Source: Patella vulgata (Eukaryota > Mollusca > Gastropoda > Patellidae). From it: a DNA stretch of 64,000 nucleotides. A program made the translations under genes and the position numbers. The stretch spans positions 59,778,702 to 59,842,701 of the forward strand of contig NC_065881.2 of the NCBI RefSeq assembly GCF_932274485.2, given 5' to 3'. This document shows positions 1 through 12,000 of the stretch, one piece after another; position 1 is the first letter of the stretch, and the number at the start of each line of letters is the position of its first letter. The notes under the pieces are model-generated. The model did not search any database and was not told where the DNA came from. It saw only the letters and a program-made list of their open reading frames with translations.

Positions 1-3000
1 TGTAGGACCTGGTATATGAGCTAAATGTGAGGGTAATTTAGCACTAAGTCTTTCTTTCTGTTTATCATGTAATGTAGTAATTAAACTAGCTGTATGATCT
101 AATTTCTGTTGTATTTTATCCATTTCTGATTCTGAAAAAATCAAAAGCATAATAAATAATAATATACAAAAAAAAAATGAAATGGGGTTTAACGTCCTAC
201 TATTCTGCTCTGACTGGGCTAATGAAGACCGGCATACGCAAAACATTGTGCTATAGGTGACATTTTGCTCGGGCAGCGGCACTATGGCCTACTCTTACAT
301 CAAATTCCAACTGCCAAGGGTTCTTTGATGTGCACTCCAATGTATACACTGGACCTCATTTTTTTGTCCCATCCAAATGACTTGACAGCTAATCCTTGTC
401 AGGCCCTCCTTCCTGTACCACTGACAAGAAGAAACCTTACCGGAAAATAATATACAAAAAAGGATAACTGCAGAATTAAACACAGCCATAACAAATGATA
501 CACAAATACAGCAGTGACAGTTATATTATTATAAAATTTAACAAAATAATATAGATTGTATACATGCATACCGGTATGCATAAATGTTTAGTAGTTTTTG
601 TTTTAGTTTCAAATAAATTTTATGTAATGCATGTAAATATAATGTTCTTGTTCTGTATGTACATAAATTTATTTCTGTAAATACAGGGCTATGGTTAAAG
701 TAGCTAAGTCTCTAACTCAATATCATCAAAAATCTTCGACATTGAAAACACGAATTATTTGTCAATTCAAATCAACAATGGTCTTGTGATCTTACAGGGA
801 AAAGATGGGCTTCTGATATCCAATATTTAAGACAAAATAAACATTTTACCATTGGTACCATAATGCGTTTCAGCGCCATTTGGAACAAGGCATTCAAAGA
901 ACAGGGATAGACATATTCCACAAGTCATGTCAAATGGTGACACTATATTCTTATCTGAAGAGCATGCGCAATAAATACCATCTGTGTAGACTGGAAAAAC
1001 CAGACGCTAAAGATTGCCATTCACATGAGACTTCTGGCGTATTTCGCCGAACATAACTGATTAGAAATTACAGTAAAAACAGAAACGATTGAATGTAAAT
1101 CAGTTTATATACATTCATATTACATTATTATATGTGTTGCGACCCATTTTTGTCGATTTCTAGGTCCCAAATGTTATCGATTTAGCTCCTTTAACTTAAG
1201 ACATTTAAAATTTGACAAATTTCCTAAAACTATTGCCATTTTTATAAACCTACACATGTTGATGTGATCAGAAAATGGTGTCACCTCTGTTCGGCCGTCC
1301 ACACTGACTTGGATGCACTCAATCAGTTAAGTTCATAACTGAGTTTGCTCAAATTTTCAGAAACAGTTAATATTGGGGTCTCTGTTGACTTATTTTGCAA
1401 AAGTTCTGTAGTTCAAGGGTTATGCTGATTTTTATCATATTTTCAGGAATAGCTAGTACAATGGTCCCTATCAATTCTAATTATTTTCATAAAAATAGTT
1501 TCTGTGTTTTTGCTCCGGACTCATAGAACTATGACCGCGGATGTTTTTATTCATTTTATTTGTGGATTTTTTTAAGCAACACGAGTTGTCTGAGGAGAAC
1601 CAGAATAATTTCTTTATAAGACCAAATTCTTACCTTCTTTAACAATGGATGTATCTACTGCTGTGTGCTCAGCAACCTGCAAAAAAATAACATATTAATA
1701 ACATATTTTTTGAAGATACCAAAACTGTTTACAAAAGTTTCTCTATGCATATTCGAACATTAGAATATATTTAGAAATTAATAATAGAACGTACCAGGCT
1801 ATAGTTATTAATAGTCCAGTTCTTAAAAACTTCACATGCTATTTAATGTCCTGTTCTTAAAAATATAATAGAACTTTCCATGCTACTGATGTCCTATACT
1901 TAAAAATATAATAGAACTCCCAATGCTTCCCATGCTCTTAGTGTTATAATAGAGCTTCCCATGCTATTAGTGTTATAACAGAGCTTCCCATGCTATTAGT
2001 TTTATAACAGAGCTTCCCATGCTATTAGTTTTATAACAGAACTTTCCATGCTATTAGTGTCATGTTCTAAGAATGTAACAGAACAGCTCTTATGAATGGT
2101 GTTTTGTTCTTAAAAATAATAATAGAACTTGCCATACTATTAATAGTTCCCTGTTCTTAAAAATAACAATAATAGAACTTACCACGCTATTAATAGACTC
2201 CTTTTCTTTAGCATCTTGTATTCTCTGTTGTTCTTCTTCCTTACGTTTAGCTTCTAATATTCTCTGTGTTTTACTGTGTTCACATTTAGTTAAGATATCT
2301 AATAAATTATTCACCATTTTAACAGCATAATCACCAGAAGTATCCACAAAATCCATTACACTATAATTATAGAGAAATACATTTATAGAGTGTAAGTCGT
2401 AGCAAAATCATCTGACATTTATAGGGTCCACAATAAATACGGTGTATAAAAAAACTGTTGGTTTCTTTAGGTGACCGGATCAAAACCTCCAGCAAAATAA
2501 AAATAATTGACTAGCATTCTTGTCTTTTGTGTGTACAAATTTACTGTGTCAAAAACAGTATTATGTTTACCATTTACTTTTTATCCACAAAAAATACTGA
2601 TGATTTCTGACGTTTAGCATTGATGAAATTAATTTCAAATTTTTGAAAAAACTTAGGTATGATGATTTTATTTTATGTCAGTTGTACAATTAGACCTATA
2701 TGCACCCCCCGCCCCCCACAGCCCACACCCCCAATCCTCGACCAGCATGTCCTGTAGTATTGACCATGGTGTCTTACCTGGTAGCATATTGAGCACCTGT
2801 CTCATCACCATATGTAGCCAATAAAAGATCTGATTCACTTTTAGATAAAGTTGAGAAAGAAGAATCATATGTTGGTGCATAACTACTGAATGGTCCATAG
2901 TTTAAATAGTTAACTGAAATAACAAGAGAATAATTTAGAAAAATCTCATAATATTGATAGCATATTTAAAAAATGCCTGGAAAATTGAAATTCAAGTACA

Positions 3001-6000
3001 CAGCAGTTTCACTACAACTGATATTATGTGTAGCCATAAAAATATATTCTTATTAAGTATTAAATGGAAACGTATAACACATTTTTATTATCTGTTAGAA
3101 CTTGTCAAATAATTAAGGTGTGGTATCAGATGCTCTAGACACAATAGCGTATACAGTATATCCCCTTTATTTACTCTTTCCCAGTCTTTTTTAGCATGAC
3201 TCTCTACCAAACAGTTTTCAAGCAATAACATGTCCTATTTAGAATATATCATGCCATGATTTTGAAAAAAAAATGGTCAAATGCAGGCTCAGAAAAGCTG
3301 TACTGAAGATTATTATTAATAAAGAAAGAGACTCCTAAATTTGAATAAGATAACTGTCTTAGTTATTTAAAAAAATTTAGTCCGTGAAAATAATGACTCA
3401 TACCCTTTCCATATACCATTGATATAATTTCAAATATTATGATATAAAACACCTCAAATAAATTTAAAGTGGTATCAGGTTTTCTAGCAATATTGCATAT
3501 TAACTTACTTGGTGTAACTTTATTTCGTTTATCTTCTTTATAAGCAGCTAGTGTGCCCGTCCCTGAGGTTAACTTTCCTATTAACGTTCCAATATTTACA
3601 ACTTTCTCTGTTTCACTTACTGTAACATATATAAATAAATTTTTAAAATGTCATCATTAAAAAATCATTAAAATAAAAAAATTATTTTCTTCATGAAAGT
3701 GATAATGGTTCCATAAATTCAACTTATCTTAATAATTTAAGGAATGAAATGATTACTTTATTTTTTAAAAAAATTAATAATAACTACAATATCTATAGAG
3801 TTCACAAATATTCATCCATCACAATGAAAAATAAACCTAATAAAACCTGCAATAACCATATAGTACATCAATATTAGTTCACGAAACTTAACATGAAAAT
3901 CTGTTAAGAATGCAGCCAGTTTATTGGCAGAGAGTTAAAATCCGGGGACAAATTTTAGCTATAGGAAATAAAAGGGTTGAATTCTTATAATATTTTACTT
4001 TACGTTTTTGTGAATTGGGCCCACTGCAAAATATTTTTTAAAAAAAACACAAAATGTGACAAGTCTTCTGCAAACAGAGGAATATTAAGTCAAATCAGAC
4101 AAGAAATATAAATTGAAACTTTACCTTTGCCATCATTATCAGGATTTAAAATATTTAATGTTGTACTACCATCTTCCCTTTTTCTCAAAAAAGCAAACTG
4201 AAAAATAAAATATGACTCATATATATCTAAAGAAACCAACTAATAAAAAAGCCAATTAAATAATTCTGATATTCCATAACAATTGCCTCTTGCAAGAAAT
4301 TACTAGTTGTATTAGATATAAAAATGAAGATAGTGGACCCAAGTTGATCCTTTGCCTGTGTTAAATACTTTCCTGTAATACTGACATACATGTAATAAAA
4401 CCACTAGAAGTTTATACTGTAAAAAAATATTTTTATATTTCTAGGCCTAAAACAGTCTGCCCTTAGACTCAAAAGCATAATATACTTACATCGGTTTTAG
4501 GTTGTCGTAAAGTTAATTCCTCTTTAGCTTCTTTAGCTGCTGCTTGTGCTTGTGCTAATATTTCTTCTGGTGATAGATTATCTGGTACAGCTTCAAATCT
4601 TCCTAAACTGTAATAGAAATAAATAAACACAAAAATAATGAGATAAGAGCAAAACGTGCAGTAATAATGCCTAATACTAATATGGTTAAAATGTGCTAAT
4701 TACTTTGTTCGTGATCTGACGTCTTCATTAAGACTTATTAGTGCATAAAAGTAGGATGCTAAACAACCCTGTTTCATTTCATTTGATTGTGAACTAAGCA
4801 AAACGATTTTGCATCATCTTACACTTGGATGAATGCTATGGATTATCTGGTGGCTTGACTGGCTTCTTAATCAACAAGTAATAAGTGAACTCTTTGAAAG
4901 TAGATTGATCTGTGATACCATAATGGCAGGTTCATTGTTTTATCCATCAGATTTTGTTTCAAACATTAAACAACCGCAGACAACTATAATCAGCTAATCT
5001 GATAGTTACACAATTCATTTTTACCTTTTGTTTTGCTTTTCTTTCTTTTTTTGGAGTTCTTTTTGTCTTTGTTCTTCTTCATTAATCATATTAACAACTT
5101 CAGCTGATTTATCTATTTCATCTAAACCCATTTCTTCTAATGATAAATTAGCTAAAAAACTCATACTTTTCTTCATATGTAATAACTTCTCCTACAATAC
5201 AAATTCAGCCATGCAATAAATTGTTACTAAATTAATATAGACATAATCTTCTTTTAGTTACACATGTGTAAAATAAACAAGAAAAATCGTTGAATAAAAT
5301 AAATACAGCCAACTTATAGTCTCTAATATCTCTTATTCCTGATGCAGAGAGAGAGAGAGAGAGAAATGGGGTTTAACGTCCACTCAACACAAACTAGGTC
5401 ATTTCAGGACTTACACATGGTTAAATTTTATTTCAATAATTCGATAGCGCGTAGGGGTCTTTAGCAGTGGGAGGAAACCGGAGGACCCGGAGAAAACCCA
5501 CTCCTTGTCACGTACAACCCTGCCAGTTGACTCAATGACAGACTGTATGATACAGCGCGCACGTGCTAACCATTCAGCCATCCACCCCCCCCCCCTCCCC
5601 CCTATTCCTGATGCAATGGCAATGAACATAATCAACTCATTAACTATTCCAACATTTAGTTAAATTGGCATTTAGTATAAACACTAAAAGGAGCAGCTAA
5701 ACCTATTTATTAGTTTTAGTTTCATTATTGGTCTAACTGCCAAGAGTCGACACAAAAGCAGTAGACAGATACCCACAGATAAATTGCATTGAGAGCAACA
5801 ACTTATTCTTAATCCAAATCATTTAAAATTTCCCACTAATAAATCTGAAATAAGTGAAGAAAAGAGAAAGATAGAGAGATAAATAATTCACGCAACACAA
5901 ACTAAGTCATTTCAGGACAAACACATGGTTCAATTCTATTTCAATAATTATCTTGCACATTTGGGTACATATGGGTTTTAAGCAGTGAGAGGTAACTGGA

Positions 6001-9000
6001 GGATCCTGAGAAAATCCATTAGGTTGGACAGGCAACCCTACTTCTTGTCACATACAAGTGGGGAATCAAAACCACGCCACTTGACTCGTTGACAGACTGT
6101 ATGAAGTAAAGCACACACGTTAAACCATTCTTAAATAAGTGTAGAAAGGCAGATACACTGATGGTGATGTCTTCTTTACATACCTTACTAAGTTGTTTAA
6201 CACCAATAAACAGTAATCGTTTAGCTTCTTTGTAATAAATAGTTTCTGGTCTGTTATATGTCATAGCATTATTGCACATCAAAACAAAATCTTTCTGTAA
6301 AACAATCAAATTCTTGTATGAGATCAATGAAAAACAGTAGCATTCAATATGTCATTTTGAGATTAAAATATGTTCTGTTTTCTATGGTTACACATACAAT
6401 GCAAGATGAAGAATAAGGCTCAGACAGTGGCATATCCAATTACTCTTCTTCAAATTCTGACTGCTAAGGGTTCTCATCTGTAGGGATCAACCGGTGCGAA
6501 CTTGATTTGAAAGCTCCCAAAGGATTGAAATATTTGGTTGTGAGTCCAGTGTCCTCTAACCGACACAACCAAATGCGTCATCCAAAACAACCTATAAATT
6601 ATGGTACAGTTAATGATGCATTATATACTAAATCTGCCCCTTGCAGGTCTTTTTTCTGGCTTCAAATGTTATATAAATTATTATATAGACAGACACATAA
6701 CAAGCCCATAATCAAGGCTCTAGAGTATCTGATGACCGTGGTATTGAATGAATTAGAACACACCTGCATCATTTAATAATTGAATGTTAAAATGGATAAT
6801 CAAGACTTTGGTTGTTTTTTTTTTATAATAGCAACGGTACTTGACAATCAAGACTATCTTGTGAAATCTTCAAACACTTCACTCAGAATAAAGTATTTTG
6901 ACTGAAATTTTCAACATATTCATTTCTCACTATTTTTTAACTATTATAGCAAGAACGGCCAGCTCTTTATCTAAATCTTACATAATATATCTTTAATATA
7001 TCTCACCTTATATTCACCAACACTGCGATATTCTTCGTTCTCTATTTTAGCTTGCATGGCACTAAAATCCATTGGATGATGTATTATACTAGAATAACCA
7101 GGCGCTATAGCATCAGTTACCGGGAATGCAAAAAACCCATGTGTATCTTTCCTGTTGAAGACAAATAGTAACAAAATACATTTGACTTGATGATTGATTG
7201 GGAGTTTCGAAAAGATCCTTTCTCATTCTGCATGACAGAAGTGCATTTTCAAAAATCTTATTTCTGATTAAGAAGCTTGCAAATGATTATTTTCCAAGTA
7301 ATATCTGCTATTGATTACCACCATTGCTTTGCCACAAATGACGTACTTTGACGTCATGACACTTGTGTGCAATATTTTGTGGCAGGTAACGTGTGAAAAA
7401 TTTTGTGGCTACAAAAATTTACTCTGCACGTCTTGATACAAGTAAGTGCCCCCATATTGTAATGATTGAGATATGGCAAATATACCAACAGAGAAATAAA
7501 TAAAAGAAGAAGAGAGATAAAAGATGTTTATAAACATGTTGTCTGTGTGTATACGATTATCCAGTAATGGCCAAACAACTAGCTCCATATAATAGATAGC
7601 ATAATGGTGGTCCAACCTAGAATGAACTGGCTATAATGTTGTCTGTGTGTATACTGTATGATCTAATAATGGTCAAACAACTAGCTCTATGTAATAGATA
7701 GCATAATGATGGTGGACCAAAAACCTAGAATGAACTGGCTATAAATGTTGTCTGTGTGTATATGATGATCCAATAATGGCCAAACAACTAGCTCTATGTA
7801 ATAGGGGGATCAAGTGGCTAAGTGGGTAAGACGCTGGCTCGCTAGCCTGGAGGTCGGGTGTTCGATCCCTGCATTGGCCGAGAAAGTTCATCCAGATTTT
7901 CCGGCGTGGTTCCCCCTTGTCAGTGATGCAGGACGGAGGGCCTGACAAGGACAGCTGTCAAGTCCTTCGGATGATACGAAAAATCGAGGTACTGTGTATA
8001 CATTGGAATGCACGTAAAAGATCCCTTGGCAGTTGGAATTCGATATAAGAGCAGGCGATAGTGCCACAGACTGGACAAAATTTCCCTCATAGCACACTGT
8101 ATGGCGTATGTCCATCTTCATTAGCCCAGCATAGGAGCAGAACAGTAGGACGTTAAACCCCATTTCATTTCATTTCTATGTAAAATTTTCTCTGTCTGAT
8201 ACACTAATCTATGGAAAATGTTTTCTAAACTCACCCTTGAATTGTTTTCTGAAGATACTGAAGACAAACTTTTAATAAGGCTCCATCATTTTCTTGTGTC
8301 ATTGAAAACCTGGACTCAGATTTTGTATCTGAATCATCTACTTCCATCTTCGTTTCTGGTTCATCAATTTCAAGCTGCTGTTTCTTAACGACCGGCGATT
8401 CCTGACTATCGTATTCCTCCAATATAGGAGATTCAGCTTTTCTCTTTCGACTCTAAAGAAATAAAACAATTACAAATAGAAGTAAAATTAAACAAATGTT
8501 TAAAATGTTTAGTATAATGTTCACAAATCAATAGCTATATATAAATTATCCAGTAAATAAGATGTTCTATCTGAGTATAACATACTGGTAGAATTTCACC
8601 TTGCTCAACCCAATTAATTTCCATCAATTTCATGCAGTAATGTTTTGTTTCCATAAGATTGTTAGTGAATGTCTAACCGATGAATCATGAATATATACTC
8701 AAAATGGCATCTAACCTACGTTTTTAATCTGCAAAATAGCTATCTAAAGAATATCTTATTGCGGTTAAGTTATAATTAATGTACTGTACCTCATCTTTAT
8801 CTTTATATTTTTCTTTATCACTGGACTTTTTCTTCTTCTTTTTCTTATGTTTATGTTTCTTTTCATCGTGCGCTGGTGAGCTGTAGTTGTCAGATAGACT
8901 ATCAGAAGGTTGTGCAACTTTCAACACTAGTTTTAATGGTTTGGTTACTGGTCTGTCCACTTCTGTAAGAATAGAACACTAAATTATATATGGCATATTT

Positions 9001-12000
9001 CTGTACTGCTGATCGTCATTTGCATTTTCGAACTTCAAGCACCTACTTTATCTAAAACATATAAGTTGGTTACCATTTCTACACCATGCAACAGATTCAT
9101 TCTATTCATATAATCGTAAAAAATACACCTTGTGCATTTGAGCCACCTCAGATCCATCTATCTAAGTCTGTGTGTGTTTTACAAATCAGTTCAAATCCGG
9201 GCCATATCTGATAATCATTTTTGTCAGTTTTTGACTATTTATATAGCCGACCATTTCTACACCATGCAACAGATTCATATCGTAAGAAATACACCGAGCG
9301 TGCAATGAAAATCCTTACTAAATTCCGGCGTGCAACCTAACACTTCAAGTCTGAAGCAGATAAATCCACGAGTGATAAATTATGCTATTTCTTCTGGCGT
9401 GTAATTTAAAAAAAGTACCATTGAAATTCAAAATTATAGCAACCACTGCACGCATACATTAACCACACATGGTAACTCGATTGGTTCAATTTGCCTCGCA
9501 CACTGTGTCACTTCACTACTTACCGTTATGGTAGTTGTCTCCCTTGTATGTCAGGTATTATTGTTATTATCGAATGCCGATAGACAATATGGAAAAAAAT
9601 GACAATTAGTACTGACAAAGTTGCTGCGTGCAAGGTAAAAATGTTGTGCCAAACTGGCATGCAAATCTATAGAAAATTTGCGTGCACCGATCTCTGAAAA
9701 AAATTACTCGTGCGTGCACCGGGCAATCTCTGCAGACTGCATTCAAATATATTTATATTGATATTGTTTATTGAATCGCAAAATTCTACTAAAGAATTGA
9801 AAATAGTGTTGAATTATTATAAATTTGTGTCAGATGTGGCGAGAAATAGTTCCTTTTGGAGAACAAAGAAGAATCTCGGTGAAATATTGACGGTACGGAT
9901 TCCAAAATACCTTAAGAACAGAGGTGGGAATAATAAACTCAGACCGGCGAGAGGTCATCGTCTGATTAAAGGAGCTAAATCGCTAACATTTGGGACCTAG
10001 AAATTGACACAAGTGGGTCGGAACTCATATAATACTGTAATTTGAATGTATATAAACTGATATACATTCAATGGTTTCCGTTTTTACTCTTAATTTCAAA
10101 TCAGTTATCTTCCGCGAGAGCCAGCAGTCTCAATCGAATGCAAATTTCTAGCGCCTGGTTATTCCAGTCTACATACGCTGTTTGGTTTGGTCATAGATAA
10201 TACCGTATGATTGCCGACTCGTCTTTAGCCCTTTACGTGATGTTGCGTTCTGGTTCGTGCGCATATTTTTTTGCGCAGGGGGGGTTGTTTACTTCCGGTC
10301 TAAGTTTCGATAGTACGTACGCACAGTGACACGCGAAATTGACATTTTTGAAACTTACGTTTATGAAATTAATAAAATGAACACGTATATAAAAATTATA
10401 TGAAAAAAAAGAACAAGATATCTCCTTCCAAAATATTTTTAGAATATTGCAAAAGATTAAATAGCTACTGTGTGACGTTAAGTTGAAAAAAGGTTACAAA
10501 TGGGCAAAAAATGCCTTTCTTCATTCATGAATCATGTACCGTACCAATTTACACTAAAATTAGGAAATATTTCTGATATAGAGATAATACTTCAAACACC
10601 TTTATTTTTATTTTTCTAATACTTCAAAAAAAATGTTCTACAATTTAATTTGCAGAAGGAAAAAGGTTATATTGCGAGCTAACTAACCCGCACCTCTGTG
10701 CCACACACAGGCCTACGGTATAGGCCTATCTATAGACAGTAATTAGTAATAGTATGATTAATAAAATTAGATGTTGCATTTTATTATCAATTGCATGGTA
10801 TATTAGAACAGTTTTAAAAATCTTGTTTATATTTAAATGTGCATTTTTTTTTTAATAAATTCAGCTTTGTTTGTATACTTTAGTTGATAAAGATGTAAAT
10901 ATCCCTACAAAATTCTTTTCCAATCTAGGCCTAATTAATAATTTTAGAAAATGGCCATTTATTTATTTTAAGTCCCTCTGTCATTTAATTTAGTTAATTT
11001 TATAAATGCAGCCCCCCCCCCCCAAATAAAAAAAAAATAAAAAATACACACATACTTTTTTTTCAGCTTGCACAACTGGAAAAAAGTTTACTTATATAAA
11101 TCCACCCCAATGTAAGCAATTATTCATAGTCTTTTTGATCTAGGCTTTGTTGAGAAATTAAATTAGCTTCAGTAGATATAACAATTATATATAAGGAAAA
11201 AGAAAACACTATTAGTATTAAATAAAAACGGAATTATTGCTTTAGTTGTCAATGAAAAGGAATTTTTGTTCTAAAATAGATTCTTCCAGGAATCCTGTAC
11301 ATTAAAAGATTTACAAGAGTTGATAAAGGCAACTTCATCCTTGATATCTGATATTTCAATGTTGGCCACACCAATTTGATTTCCTGTTCTTCGGGCTTCG
11401 ATATAAAAATAAATAGCTAATTAAATCATGTGAAAGATGTTTTGTTTAAAAATTTGGAACTATAAGCTTTTGAACAGTACAGCCAAGTACTTTTGGTGTT
11501 TAAATAGATGTATGTATTTTTCCAGAAGAACCAAATAAATAAATATAATGAACGTCCATTTCTATAGCGCCAAAATTCCGCAAAAATTGTGTTCATAGCG
11601 CTTGGCAAAACATACCTACACAAAGTCTTTAGCTCTAAGTTATCACTTGTTTGTAACAGATGAGTTTTTAAAAATTGTAAGGCACTACATTTATCTCATC
11701 ATGTTGTTTATATGAATATATGATTACGGTATCCAATATCATTCATGTCATTAACATTTAACTTGTTTGCATACTTGACAATTTAGCCTATAGATCTAGT
11801 CAAATTTTTTTACAGAGTTACTTCGTGTAACCGGGGTAATTAACAAGACTGTTTTGTAAGGGTTTTTTTTTAAAAAAAAATAATTAAAACACGTCATCCA
11901 AGCGAGAACCAAAATATATTTCTTTGTGTCCTAAATTAAAATAAAACAATAACAATAGAAATAAATTTGAAGGGGAATTATGTAAGATTTAGATAAAGAG

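Noticed and set aside
7802-7880. Possible tRNA gene
   Set aside because: A and B boxes are present, but no acceptor stem closes and the sequence continues into a SINE body with tail and target duplication.
8724-8960. BRD start at the GTG of exon 2
   Set aside because: The residue is an internal Val after a spliced Glu; the true ATG is in exon 1 at 14145.
9710-10000. 96-codon open frame in BRD intron 1
   Set aside because: It runs into the start of MITE P and has no domain or splice context.
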